A stretch of DNA of 64,000 nucleotides, taken from Thomasclavelia sp. GTDB taxonomy: Bacteria > Bacillota_I > Bacilli_A > Erysipelotrichales > Coprobacillaceae. Location of the stretch: positions 62,001 through 126,000 of the forward strand of contig JAQVWN010000002.1 of the NCBI GenBank assembly GCA_028749475.1. The letters run 5' to 3'. This document shows, in pieces, positions 44,802 to 52,175 of the stretch (its first letter is position 1; every line of letters begins with the position of its first letter). The translations under genes and the position numbers were made by a program. A model generated the notes under the pieces. The model made no database searches and was not told where the DNA came from. It was given only the letters and a program-made list of their open reading frames with translations.

Positions 44802-44843
44802 ATGAGGATAGTTAGTGGAATGTAGTAGCCTCTAAAAAGGAGG
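44802..44843 (+). promoter_or_regulatory. Possible translation-control leader of the GG-peptide genes
   Basis: CCTC at 44829-44832 can pair either with GAGG at 44804-44807 or with GAGG of the ribosome binding site (44840-44843). Pairing with the second would hide the site. A 7-codon frame (ATG 44802 to TAG 44825) overlaps the first GAGG, so its translation could shift the balance. This is a structural inference only. Confidence 0.3.
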
Positions 44844-44850
44844 AAATGAA

Positions 44851-45009
44851 ATGAATGAATTATGTATTATGGATCAAATGGAAGTCAGTGGTGGTGGAGT
44901 AGGTACAGTTCTTATTTGTATAGTTGTCGGAGCTGGCGTTTATAAGATTATTAGGTCAGCCAGAGGAAGAATATCAATTCCTAAATTCTTATCATTGGAG
45001 TGGCGCTAA
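44851..45009 (+). CDS. Double-glycine-leader peptide 1 (bacteriocin- or signal-like)
   Basis: 52 residues. The N terminus MNELCIMDQMEVSGGG matches the double-glycine leader pattern (ELxxxxMxExSGG) that PCAT-type ABC exporters cut. The predicted mature part (about 37 residues) is a glycine-rich hydrophobic helix, GVGTVLICIVVGAGVY, followed by a basic, amphipathic tail with four Arg and two Lys. This resembles one half of a two-peptide bacteriocin. AAAGGAGG lies 7 bases before the ATG. The stop overlaps the start of peptide 2 as TAATG. No transporter, immunity or kinase gene is in the window. Confidence 0.8.
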   Translation: MNELCIMDQMEVSGGGVGTVLICIVVGAGVYKIIRSARGRISIPKFLSLEWR

Positions 45010-45134
45010 TGAAAGAACTAACAAAAAAACAAATGCAAGAAACTAGTGGTGGAGGAATAATCATGTTTGGAATCATCCGCTATTTATTTAAAAGCATTTA
45101 TTTTGCAGGTCCAATAAGAAGGTGTATAAGATAA
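45009..45134 (+). CDS. Double-glycine-leader peptide 2 (bacteriocin- or signal-like)
   Basis: 41 residues. The leader MKELTKKQMQETSGGG is an even clearer double-glycine leader than that of peptide 1. The mature part is about 26 residues, hydrophobic and basic: GIIMFGIIRYLF, then KSIYFAGPIRRCIR with four Arg, one Lys and one Cys in total. The start overlaps the stop of peptide 1, so the two are translated as a pair, and a terminator follows at once. Both leaders share the pattern but the mature parts differ, as in class IIb bacteriocins. Confidence 0.8.
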   Translation: MKELTKKQMQETSGGGIIMFGIIRYLFKSIYFAGPIRRCIR

Positions 45135-45160
45135 GGAAAGGTATTACCTTTCCTTTCTTT
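45133..45160 (+). terminator. Terminator of the GG-peptide pair
   Basis: A 9-bp stem (AAGGAAAGG with CCTTTCCTT), loop TATTA, then TTCTTT. It begins at the peptide 2 stop codon. Confidence 0.88.
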
Positions 45161-45168
45161 AATGAATA

Positions 45169-45855
45169 ATGAAAGTTAGAGAATATCCATTAACTAAAAG
45201 ACCTCGAGAAAAAGCTTTATTATATGGCTTTGGTAGCTTGTCTGATGAAGAAGTTTTAGCAATCATACTGCATACAGGTTCTTTAGATAAGTCAGCCATA
45301 GAATTGTCTCAAGAAATCATTAAAGATGTCGATGGTATTAATAATCTAAAATATATTACTATTAATGAACTAACAAAATATAAAGGTATTAAGGAAGCTA
45401 AAGCTATTACTATTCAAGCAAGTATTGAACTAGCAAAAAGAATTCTTAGTACTAGCAAACAGGAAAAACAGGTTATTAAATCTCCTATTGAAGCTTATAA
45501 AATAATTAGAAATCAAGTTTTGTTTGAGCATAACGAAAGAGTGATTGTCTTGTGTTTAAATTCTAAATTAGAAATAATAAGAAATAGAACGATTTCGATT
45601 GGAACAATCGATGGTTCTATGATGTGTAGTAATGATATTGTAAAAGAAGCGTTAATATGTGGATCTAATCGGATAATGATATTTCATAATCATCCTAGTG
45701 GAAATCCTGTACCATCTAAGGAAGATATTGAGTCCACTAAAAAACTTGAAAAAATATCAAATGAATTAAATATTGAACTAGTTGATCATATTATTGTAGG
45801 AAATAATTGCTTTTATAGTTTTAAATCCAAACAGATAATTCATGTAGAAGATTAA
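45169..45855 (+). CDS. radC: RadC / JAMM-domain protein
   Basis: 228 residues. An N-terminal helix-hairpin-helix-like part (REKALLYGFGSLSDEEVLAIILHTG) is followed by the JAMM/MPN domain with HNHPSGNPVPSKEDIE supplying two His, Ser and Asp. The family was once linked to DNA repair; the true role is uncertain. The start matches family N termini, but there is no ribosome binding site and the ATG lies only 8 bases after a terminator tract, so expression may be low or rely on readthrough. radC before mreC is a common order. Confidence 0.92.
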   Translation: MKVREYPLTKRPREKALLYGFGSLSDEEVLAIILHTGSLDKSAIELSQEIIKDVDGINNLKYITINELTKYKGIKEAKAITIQASIELAKRILSTSKQEKQVIKSPIEAYKIIRNQVLFEHNERVIVLCLNSKLEIIRNRTISIGTIDGSMMCSNDIVKEALICGSNRIMIFHNHPSGNPVPSKEDIESTKKLEKISNELNIELVDHIIVGNNCFYSFKSKQIIHVED

Positions 45856-45862
45856 CCCTTTA

Positions 45863-45891
45863 TTGATTTTTGGAGTGCTTGTCGATATAAT
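45863..45891 (+). promoter_or_regulatory. Promoter of mreCD
   Basis: TTGATT (45863-45868) and TATAAT (45886-45891), spacer 17, about 20 bases before mreC. Confidence 0.8.
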
Positions 45892-45911
45892 AACTTCGTT
45901 AGGAGTTAGAA

Positions 45912-46751
45912 ATGGACAGAAATAAAAAGAAACGTAATAAAAAAATAATAATTGCAGTATTATGTATTGCTGTCAGTTTTACTTTGTTTTCTGTTTTTGT
46001 TGGAAAAACTCCTGTAGAACAAATGCTTTCAGATTCTGTAAATACTGTTGAGTATTATGTGATAAAAAAACCAATAGAATTTCTTGGTGGGATAGTAGAC
46101 GAATATAATTCTTTAAAGGATGTTTATAATGAAAATAAAGAATTGAAAAAGAAACTAAATAAATATGCTTCGTCTCAAGCTACAATAAACAAACTTCAAA
46201 AAGAGATTGATAAACTTAAAAAGGCACAGGATCTTAGCTATTTACCTTCTGACTACAAAACAACCAATGCTTCAGTAATTACTAGAGATGCTACAACTTG
46301 GTCTCAAGAAATTACAATTAATGTTGGTTCAAATTCAGGTATTCAAGAGGGAATGGTAGTAGTAAATTCTAAAAGTATGGTTGGACTTGTAAGTAAGGTC
46401 TCTACTACGACAGCTAATGTCACTTTGCTTAGTGCTCCAAATAATACTAATCAACTTCCTGTTATGATTGAAAATGGAAATGAAACAATTTATGGTTTAC
46501 TAGATTCTTATGATGCTAGTAGTAATCGTTATAGTATTACTCTTCTAACTAATGCTGATAAACTTGATAAAGATGCTAAGGTATATACATCAGGTCTAGG
46601 TGGTAAAGGTAAAGCACCTAAAGGTGTTTATATTGGTACTGCAAAAAGCATAAGTAGTAGTGATAGTGGTAGTGGAAAAATTATTAAGGTAAAACCTGGA
46701 ACATCATTTGATGATTTATCTTACGTTTCAGTCGTTAAAAAGGTAAATTAA
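45912..46751 (+). CDS. mreC: Rod shape-determining protein MreC
   Basis: 279 residues. A membrane anchor (about 10-28), a coiled coil (about 65-110), and a beta-rich extracellular domain with TRDATTWSQEITINVGSNSG and GMVVVNSKSMVGLV. It scaffolds the elongasome for side-wall peptidoglycan synthesis. GGAG is 7 bases before the ATG. mreD follows after one base. mreB is not in the window, though it often sits just upstream; here radC does. Confidence 0.93.
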   Translation: MDRNKKKRNKKIIIAVLCIAVSFTLFSVFVGKTPVEQMLSDSVNTVEYYVIKKPIEFLGGIVDEYNSLKDVYNENKELKKKLNKYASSQATINKLQKEIDKLKKAQDLSYLPSDYKTTNASVITRDATTWSQEITINVGSNSGIQEGMVVVNSKSMVGLVSKVSTTTANVTLLSAPNNTNQLPVMIENGNETIYGLLDSYDASSNRYSITLLTNADKLDKDAKVYTSGLGGKGKAPKGVYIGTAKSISSSDSGSGKIIKVKPGTSFDDLSYVSVVKKVN

Positions 46752-46752
46752 A

Positions 46753-47277
46753 ATGAATAGAAAGACTATAATTTTCTTAATAATTATGTTTGGGGCTTTC
46801 TGCGTTGATAATTTACTTGGTTATTTTTTACCATATAATTTTTCATACCAAAGTATAACTTTAATACCTTATGTTTCACTTATCATGTTTGTGTTTTTAA
46901 GTAATAAAGTTAATCCAAGCGAACGTTATTTATTTTCAATTATTTGTGGCCTATATTACGCTGTTATTTATACAAATAGTTTATATGTATTCGTAATTGT
47001 ATATTGTATATATGCCTTTGGAGTTGAAAGATACGCTAATAAATCAACGTTATCATTTTTTGAGGGTTTGCTAACATGTGGTGTGATAGTTTTAATTAAT
47101 GAAACAATTCTTTATGTGATTTCCTGTATTTTTGGAATGAATAGTATGAATATTTTATTGTTTGTTGGCTTAAGACTTATTCCAACAATAATAATGAATT
47201 TAGTTTTATATATTCCTTGTTATTTTATTAATACTAAGATCCAAAGCAGTAATGATGATTTTATCTTAGATTATTAG
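46753..47277 (+). CDS. mreD: Rod shape-determining protein MreD
   Basis: 174 residues, five or six membrane helices, no soluble domain. Assigned by size, topology and position directly after mreC; sequence of this family is poorly conserved. It works with MreC, RodA and PBP2 in cell elongation. The gene is one base downstream of mreC. Confidence 0.8.
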   Translation: MNRKTIIFLIIMFGAFCVDNLLGYFLPYNFSYQSITLIPYVSLIMFVFLSNKVNPSERYLFSIICGLYYAVIYTNSLYVFVIVYCIYAFGVERYANKSTLSFFEGLLTCGVIVLINETILYVISCIFGMNSMNILLFVGLRLIPTIIMNLVLYIPCYFINTKIQSSNDDFILDY

Positions 47278-47313
47278 AAGAAGATTTAATGAAATTTATT
47301 AAATCTTCTTTTT
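47278..47313 (+). terminator. Terminator of mreCD
   Basis: A 13-bp stem (AAGAAGATTTAAT with ATTAAATCTTCTT), a 7-base loop and a T run. Confidence 0.92.
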
Positions 47314-47331
47314 CGTTTCCTAAAAAAAACA

Positions 47332-47360
47332 TTGACTTTAGCGTAAAAAATCTTTATATT
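47332..47360 (+). promoter_or_regulatory. Promoter of the rplU-prp-rpmA operon
   Basis: TTGACT (47332-47337) and TATATT (47355-47360) with a 17-base spacer. Confidence 0.82.
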
Positions 47361-47366
47361 GTTATT

Positions 47367-47460
47367 GTTGTAGACCTCTAGACTACAACCGCTCATAAAA
47401 GGTATTAAATGTTTTAATAACTGCCTTGGTTGGCGAGTCTTAGAAGAAAATATAGGAGGT
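47367..47460 (+). ncRNA. Ribosomal protein L21 leader (autoregulatory mRNA element)
   Basis: The untranslated leader of rplU carries a GTAG/CTAC hairpin, then a compound stem in which CTC and AAGG (47390s-47400s) pair with CCTT and GAG (47430s-47440s) around TATTAAA/TTTAATA. The core ACCGCTCATAAAAGG and GCCTTGGTTGGCGAG resemble the Firmicutes L21 leader, by recall. L21 is thought to bind it and repress the operon. Sequence position and pairing are clear; the family match needs a covariance search. Confidence 0.75.
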
Positions 47461-47465
47461 ACGCT

Positions 47466-48008
47466 ATGTACGCAATTATTGAAACAGGTGGAAAACAATT
47501 AAAAGTTGAAGCCGGTGACACAGTTTTCGTAGAAAAACTAGATGTTGAAGCAGGAAAGAAATTTACTTTTGACAAAGTATTACTTATTGGAGATAAGACT
47601 GTTAAAGTTGGTGCTCCTTACTTAAAAGGTGCTACTGTAACAGCTACAGTTGAAAAACAAGGTAAAGAAAAGAAAGTAACTATTTATAAATATAATGCTA
47701 AAAAGCATTATCATAAAAAACAAGGTCATAGACAACCTTATACAAAGTTAGTTATCGATGCAATCAATGCTAAAGCTACAGCTGCTAAAGCAACTGATGA
47801 TGCAACAGAAGAAAAGAAAGCAACTGCTGCTAAAAAGCCAGCTGCTAAAAAGGCTACTGCTGCTAAGAAAACTACAACTGCTAAAAAACCAGCAGCAAAG
47901 AAAACTACAACTGCTAAAAAAACAACTACTGCAAAAAAGACAACTGCTAAAAAAACTACAGCAGCTAAAAAACCTGCAGCAAAGAAAACAACTAAAACTG
48001 ATAAATAA
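47466..48008 (+). CDS. rplU: Ribosomal protein L21 with long Lys/Ala/Thr-rich C-terminal tail
   Basis: 180 residues, whereas L21 is usually about 103. Residues 1-101 are a normal L21 ([18 protein letters not shown] to [24 protein letters not shown]). The remaining 75-80 residues are low complexity: repeats of AAKKP, AAKK and TTTAKK, strongly basic, like histone H1 or HC2 tails. The tail may contact rRNA or DNA. AGGAGG is 7 bases before the ATG at 47466; an earlier ATG is in frame but lies in the leader RNA. The stop overlaps prp as TAATG. Confidence 0.95.
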   Translation: MYAIIETGGKQLKVEAGDTVFVEKLDVEAGKKFTFDKVLLIGDKTVKVGAPYLKGATVTATVEKQGKEKKVTIYKYNAKKHYHKKQGHRQPYTKLVIDAINAKATAAKATDDATEEKKATAAKKPAAKKATAAKKTTTAKKPAAKKTTTAKKTTTAKKTTAKKTTAAKKPAAKKTTKTDK

Positions 48009-48328
48009 TGATTAAAATCATTGAAATAAAAAAAGATAATTTAATTACTGAATTTGAAATTTCTGGTCATGCTGGAAGTGGTGAATATGGTCAAGATATT
48101 GTCTGTGCTGGAGTTAGTGCAGTAATAGTTGGTGTTTGTAACACGATTGATCAAAAAGGCTACTCAGCTAACTGTGATATTCAAATTAAAAGTGGTTATA
48201 CAAAAATATTAGTAAAGAAATCAAATAATGATATTCAAGTGATTCTAGAGACCTTAGAATATACATTAAAAGGATTTCTAAATGAACAGTATAGTGATTT
48301 TGTTAAATATACACTCAAGGAGGAATAA
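48008..48328 (+). CDS. prp: Ribosomal-processing cysteine protease Prp
   Basis: 106 residues. The catalytic dyad is visible in ISGHAGSGEYGQDIVCAGVSA (His, then Cys 12 residues later). Prp cuts the N-terminal extension of L27 in Firmicutes. It lies between rplU and rpmA as usual, starting within the rplU stop. Confidence 0.95.
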   Translation: MIKIIEIKKDNLITEFEISGHAGSGEYGQDIVCAGVSAVIVGVCNTIDQKGYSANCDIQIKSGYTKILVKKSNNDIQVILETLEYTLKGFLNEQYSDFVKYTLKEE

Positions 48329-48331
48329 ATC

Positions 48332-48616
48332 ATGAAATACGTATTAGACTTACAATTATTCGCTTCTAAAAAGGGAGTTGGTTCTACTAAGAACGGTCGT
48401 GACTCTGCAGGAAGAAGATTAGGAGCTAAATTATCAGATGGGCAATTTTGTCAAGCTGGTTCTATCATTTATAGACAAAGAGGAACTAAGGTTCATCCTG
48501 GTACTAATGTAGGTAAAGGTGGAGATGACACTTTATTTGCAAAAGTTGATGGAATTGTTAAATTTGAAAGATTAGGAAAAGACAGAAAACAAGTTTCTGT
48601 TTATCCAGCTGCATAA
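48332..48616 (+). CDS. rpmA: Ribosomal protein L27 with Prp-cleaved N-terminal extension
   Basis: 94 residues. The extension [10 protein letters not shown] ends in the Prp recognition sequence, with expected cleavage before [15 protein letters not shown]; the mature protein starts there. L27 reaches the peptidyl transferase centre, so the extension must be removed. AAGGAGG precedes the ATG, and prp is directly upstream. Confidence 0.96.
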   Translation: MKYVLDLQLFASKKGVGSTKNGRDSAGRRLGAKLSDGQFCQAGSIIYRQRGTKVHPGTNVGKGGDDTLFAKVDGIVKFERLGKDRKQVSVYPAA

Positions 48617-48618
48617 TT

Positions 48619-48644
48619 AAATCCCTTTAATAGGGATTTTTTTT
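48619..48644 (+). terminator. Terminator of rplU-prp-rpmA
   Basis: An 8-bp stem (AAATCCCT with AGGGATTT), a 5-base loop and a long T run. Confidence 0.92.
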
Positions 48645-48665
48645 AGGAAGAAAGAAGGTGAAGTT

Positions 48666-49949
48666 ATGCAATTTATCGATAAAGCAATAATTCATGTTGA
48701 AGCTGGTAATGGTGGTAACGGAACAGTTGCCTTTAGACGTGAAGCCCATGTCCCAAAAGGGGGACCTGCTGGTGGAGACGGTGGTAGAGGTGGAGATGTA
48801 GTGTTATACGCTACTACTTCCTTATCAACTTTATTAGATTTAAAATATAAAAGAGTATATAAAGCTCGTCATGGTGAAGGTGGAATGCCTAAAAAAATGC
48901 ATGGAGCTGATGCTAATGATTTAGTTATCAATGTTCCGGTTGGAACTCAAATATTAGATCAAGAAACCGGAAAAATCTTAGCTGATTTAACGGAAGACAA
49001 ACAAAGAGTAATTATCGCTAAAGGCGGACGAGGTGGAAGAGGAAATGCTAGATTTGCTACTTCTAGAAATCCTGCTCCCCAAATTTGTGAAAACGGAGAA
49101 CCTGGTGCTAAATTAGATATCATCTGTGAGTTAAAACTCCTTGCTGATGTCGGACTTGTTGGTTTCCCTTCAGTTGGTAAATCAACTTTACTTTCTGTTG
49201 TTTCTAAGGCTAGACCTGAAATCGCAGATTACCATTTTACAACTATTGTTCCTAATTTAGGAGTGGTTCAAGTTCCGGATGGTCGTTCATTTGTTATGGC
49301 TGACTTACCTGGGCTTATTCAAGGTGCTAGTGAAGGAAAAGGATTAGGATATCAATTCCTTCGTCATATCGAAAGATGTCGAGTAATAGTCCATGTTATT
49401 GATATGGGAGCTACTGAAGGCCGTGATCCATATGAAGATTTTGAAACTATTAATAAAGAACTTGGTTCTTATAAATATCGTTTACTTGAAAGACCTCAAA
49501 TAGTAGTTGCCAATAAAATGGATGAAGATGGGGCAAAAGAAAACTTAGAAGCTTTTAAAGCAAAAATATCGAAAGATATTAAAGTTTTCCCAATTAGTGC
49601 CATTATTCACGAAGGTGTCGACCAAGTATTATACGCTATTGCTGATACACTTGCTAATGCTCCTTCATTTGAAGAAGAAGAGGAAGATGTCGAAAATACG
49701 GTAGTATATACTATGGAAGATCAAGAAGCACCATTCACAGTCCATAATCTTGGAAATGGTAATTGGAATATTACTGGTAAAAAGATTGAAAGACTTGTTG
49801 CAATGACTTCTCTTACTAGTGATGATTCAATAAAACGTTTATCTATTAAGATGCGAAATATGGGAATTGACCAAGCTTTAAGAGATGCTGGTTGTAAAGA
49901 TGGTGACACAGTTACCATTGAAGACTTTGAATTTGAATTCTATGAATAA
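48666..49949 (+). CDS. obg: Obg-family GTPase
   Basis: 427 residues in the three-part Obg layout: glycine-rich Obg fold (about 1-158, VEAGNGGNGTVAFRREAHVPKGG), G domain with GFPSVGKSTLLS, DLPGLIQGA and NKMD, and the C-terminal OCT domain (about 345-427). It acts in 50S assembly and the stringent response. AAGGTGAAG precedes the ATG. The rpmA-obg order is conserved. Confidence 0.97.
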   Translation: MQFIDKAIIHVEAGNGGNGTVAFRREAHVPKGGPAGGDGGRGGDVVLYATTSLSTLLDLKYKRVYKARHGEGGMPKKMHGADANDLVINVPVGTQILDQETGKILADLTEDKQRVIIAKGGRGGRGNARFATSRNPAPQICENGEPGAKLDIICELKLLADVGLVGFPSVGKSTLLSVVSKARPEIADYHFTTIVPNLGVVQVPDGRSFVMADLPGLIQGASEGKGLGYQFLRHIERCRVIVHVIDMGATEGRDPYEDFETINKELGSYKYRLLERPQIVVANKMDEDGAKENLEAFKAKISKDIKVFPISAIIHEGVDQVLYAIADTLANAPSFEEEEEDVENTVVYTMEDQEAPFTVHNLGNGNWNITGKKIERLVAMTSLTSDDSIKRLSIKMRNMGIDQALRDAGCKDGDTVTIEDFEFEFYE

Positions 49950-49952
49950 TAT

Positions 49953-49996
49953 AAAAGCTTACTTGGAAATATAATTATTTCTAGTAAGCTTTTTAA
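49953..49996 (+). terminator. Terminator of obg
   Basis: A long stem of about 18 bp with one small mismatch (AAAAGCTTACT... with ...AGTAAGCTTTT) and a T-rich end. Confidence 0.88.
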
Positions 49997-50063
49997 TTTA
50001 AACATTTTATACTATTGGTTGTTTTATTATATATAAATAAATAGGTATGTTATAATGTTTAAG

Positions 50064-50111
50064 AAATTTGAAACAAATTTGAAACGAACTTAATAAAAAT
50101 CTAAGTATAAT
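50064..50111 (+). promoter_or_regulatory. Upstream region of ruvAB: tandem repeat and -10 box
   Basis: AAATTTGAAAC occurs twice head to tail (50064-50074 and 50075-50085), followed by a perfect TATAAT at 50106-50111. No good -35 is spaced from that -10. The 11-base period places the repeats on one face of the helix. There is no complete LexA box. Confidence 0.45.
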
Positions 50112-50130
50112 ATAAAGAGTGGGTGAATAT

Positions 50131-50694
50131 ATGTATAGTTATTTAATAGGTATTATTACAAGCATTAATTCTAATAGTGTTGTAGTAGAAAATAATGGTA
50201 TTGGATATTTAATCTATGTTAGTAATCCTTATAACTTTAAATTAAATAAAGAAACCAAAGTTTTTCTTTATCAACAAGTAAAAGAAGATGGAATACTGCT
50301 TTTTGGATTCTTAACTAGTGAAGAAAAAGATTTATTCTTAAGACTAATTACAGTTAAAGGTATTGGATGTAAAAGTGCTATCGGAATTTTAGCTACAGGA
50401 GAAGTAAATAATATTATTTCAGCTATTGAAACAAGTAATGTAGCTTATCTTAAAAAGATTCCAGGAATTGGTCCTAAAGCGGCTAGTCAAATAATATTGG
50501 ATTTACAAGGTAAATTTAAAGGAACTAATTTAGTTGAAACAATTTCTAATGATTCTTTAGAAGAAGCTAGCCAAGTACTACTAGCTTTAGGATATAAGAG
50601 TAAAGAAGTAGATAAAGTAACAGCCAAATTAGTGTCTGAAGATTTAGATACTAATGGTTATATTAAAAAAGCACTTAGTATGTTAGTAAAATAG
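50131..50694 (+). CDS. ruvA: Holliday junction DNA helicase subunit RuvA
   Basis: 187 residues: OB-fold domain, helix-hairpin-helix pairs (ITVKGIGCKSAIGILATG and KKIPGIGPKAASQIILDL), and the C-terminal RuvB-binding domain. It binds four-way junctions. GGGTGA precedes the ATG at 50131; a GTG four codons earlier is part of that site. ruvB follows after 12 bases. Confidence 0.95.
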   Translation: MYSYLIGIITSINSNSVVVENNGIGYLIYVSNPYNFKLNKETKVFLYQQVKEDGILLFGFLTSEEKDLFLRLITVKGIGCKSAIGILATGEVNNIISAIETSNVAYLKKIPGIGPKAASQIILDLQGKFKGTNLVETISNDSLEEASQVLLALGYKSKEVDKVTAKLVSEDLDTNGYIKKALSMLVK

Positions 50695-50706
50695 TGAGGA
50701 AAGAGT

Positions 50707-51696
50707 ATGGAAAATGATGATGTTTTAAATCCCCAAATTGAAGATGATGAAAGTAGTTTAAGACCTTCATCGTTTGAAGAATACATTGGTCAGGAAAATC
50801 TAAAAGAAAATTTAAAAGTCTTTGTAACAGCTGCAAAAAAGCGTAATGAATCATTAGACCATGTATTACTTTATGGACCACCCGGTTTAGGTAAAACAAC
50901 AATGTCGATGATAATAGCTAATGAGATGGGAACAAATGTTAAAATTACAACTGGTCCTAGTATTGAAAAAACTGGTGACTTGGTGGCTATTCTAACTAGT
51001 TTAAATCCTGGAGATATCTTATTTATTGATGAAATCCATCGTTTAAATAAGGTTGTTGAAGAAATTCTATATCCAGCAATGGAAGATTTTTGTGTCGATG
51101 TAATCATTGGTAAAGATTCTTCTACTAGATCAGTTCGAATTGATTTACCACCATTTACCTTAGTAGGGGCAACTACTAGAGCCGGTGACCTTTCAGCTCC
51201 TCTAAGAGACCGTTTTGGAATCGTTAATCAATTAAACTATTATGAGATAGATGATTTATCAAAAATAATTAATCGAACGAGTAAGGTGTATGAAATGCCT
51301 ATAGACGAAGATGCTGTACTTGAACTGGCTAAACGTTCAAGAGGAACACCACGTATTGCTAATAGATTATTTAGAAGAGTAAGAGATTTTGCTCAGTTTT
51401 ATGAAGATGAATCAATTTCTTTAAATCGAACTGTGGAAGCTCTTCAAAGATTAAAGGTCGATGATTTAGGATTAGATGAAGTTGATCATAAATATCTAAA
51501 GGGAATTATTAGTCGTTTTAATGGGGGACCAGTAGGACTTGAAGCAATATCAGCTTCTATTGGAGAAGAACCTCAAACACTAGAAGATGTTAACGAACCA
51601 TATTTATTACAAATTGGTTTAATCAAAAGAACACCTAGGGGTAGAATCGCAACAGCTAAAGCATATAATCATTTAAATATTAAACAGGAGTTATAA
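50707..51696 (+). CDS. ruvB: Holliday junction DNA helicase motor RuvB
   Basis: 329 residues. AAA+ motor with Walker [10 protein letters not shown], Walker [11 protein letters not shown] and sensor 1 [18 protein letters not shown], plus the winged-helix C domain ending [15 protein letters not shown]. It drives branch migration with RuvA. GAGGAAAG precedes the ATG. The gene ends in a terminator that starts at its stop. Confidence 0.97.
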   Translation: MENDDVLNPQIEDDESSLRPSSFEEYIGQENLKENLKVFVTAAKKRNESLDHVLLYGPPGLGKTTMSMIIANEMGTNVKITTGPSIEKTGDLVAILTSLNPGDILFIDEIHRLNKVVEEILYPAMEDFCVDVIIGKDSSTRSVRIDLPPFTLVGATTRAGDLSAPLRDRFGIVNQLNYYEIDDLSKIINRTSKVYEMPIDEDAVLELAKRSRGTPRIANRLFRRVRDFAQFYEDESISLNRTVEALQRLKVDDLGLDEVDHKYLKGIISRFNGGPVGLEAISASIGEEPQTLEDVNEPYLLQIGLIKRTPRGRIATAKAYNHLNIKQEL

Positions 51697-51709
51697 CTCC
51701 TGTTTTTAT
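51682..51709 (+). terminator. Terminator of ruvAB
   Basis: A perfect 24-base palindrome (AAACAGGAGTTA with TAACTCCTGTTT) plus T run. It overlaps the ruvB stop and ends directly before the comEA ATG. Confidence 0.9.
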
Positions 51710-51710
51710 T

Positions 51711-52175
51711 ATGAAAATAAAAGAAATAGGACTTCTCTTCTTCTTTTTTATCATTTCTACTGTATATGCATACTCTACCCCCAGCGATTCTATCGAAAAT
51801 ATTCAAGTCAATAAAAACATCGAAATAACGGTTGAAGGTAAAATAGATACAACCCTTTCTTTTGATCATACACCTAGTGTTAAAGAAGTATTTAAATCAT
51901 TAAAGATAAATAACTATTATGGGTTTAATGAAGATTTATTACTAGAAGCAGGAAGCTATATTTATATTCCAGTTAAAGATAATCTAATATCTCTAAATAC
52001 GGCTTCAATTGATGAATTAATGAGTATAAAAGGTATCGGGAAAGTAACGGCTAGTAAAATAATAGAATATCGTTGTAGTAACGGATTTGATGTAATTGAA
52101 GATATTAAAAAAGTTGATGGAATAGGAGATAAAACATATCAAAAACTTAGAATATATTTCTCCTGTAAAAAATAG
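51711..52175 (+). CDS. comEA: Competence protein ComEA
   Basis: 154 residues. A signal anchor (about 5-22), a SLBB-like middle, and a C-terminal helix-hairpin-helix DNA-binding domain (LNTASIDELMSIKGIGKVTASKIIEYR, VDGIGDKTYQKL). It binds incoming double-stranded DNA outside the membrane. The ATG comes right after the ruvB terminator tract and has no ribosome binding site, so translation may be inefficient or conditional. Its end overlaps the likely comEC start. Confidence 0.92.
   Translation: MKIKEIGLLFFFFIISTVYAYSTPSDSIENIQVNKNIEITVEGKIDTTLSFDHTPSVKEVFKSLKINNYYGFNEDLLLEAGSYIYIPVKDNLISLNTASIDELMSIKGIGKVTASKIIEYRCSNGFDVIEDIKKVDGIGDKTYQKLRIYFSCKK

Noticed and set aside
47800-48000. CRISPR-like or minisatellite array
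   Set aside because: The repeats are imperfect, 9-18 bases, and keep the rplU frame; they encode the protein tail.
47758-48015. An 85-codon frame rich in Leu, Gln and Lys inside rplU
   Set aside because: It is a shifted reading of the repetitive L21 tail; its composition follows from the AAA/GCT/ACT repeats.
50080-50100. LexA (SOS) box before ruvAB
   Set aside because: Only a half site, CGAAC, is present; no matching GTTCG at the right distance.
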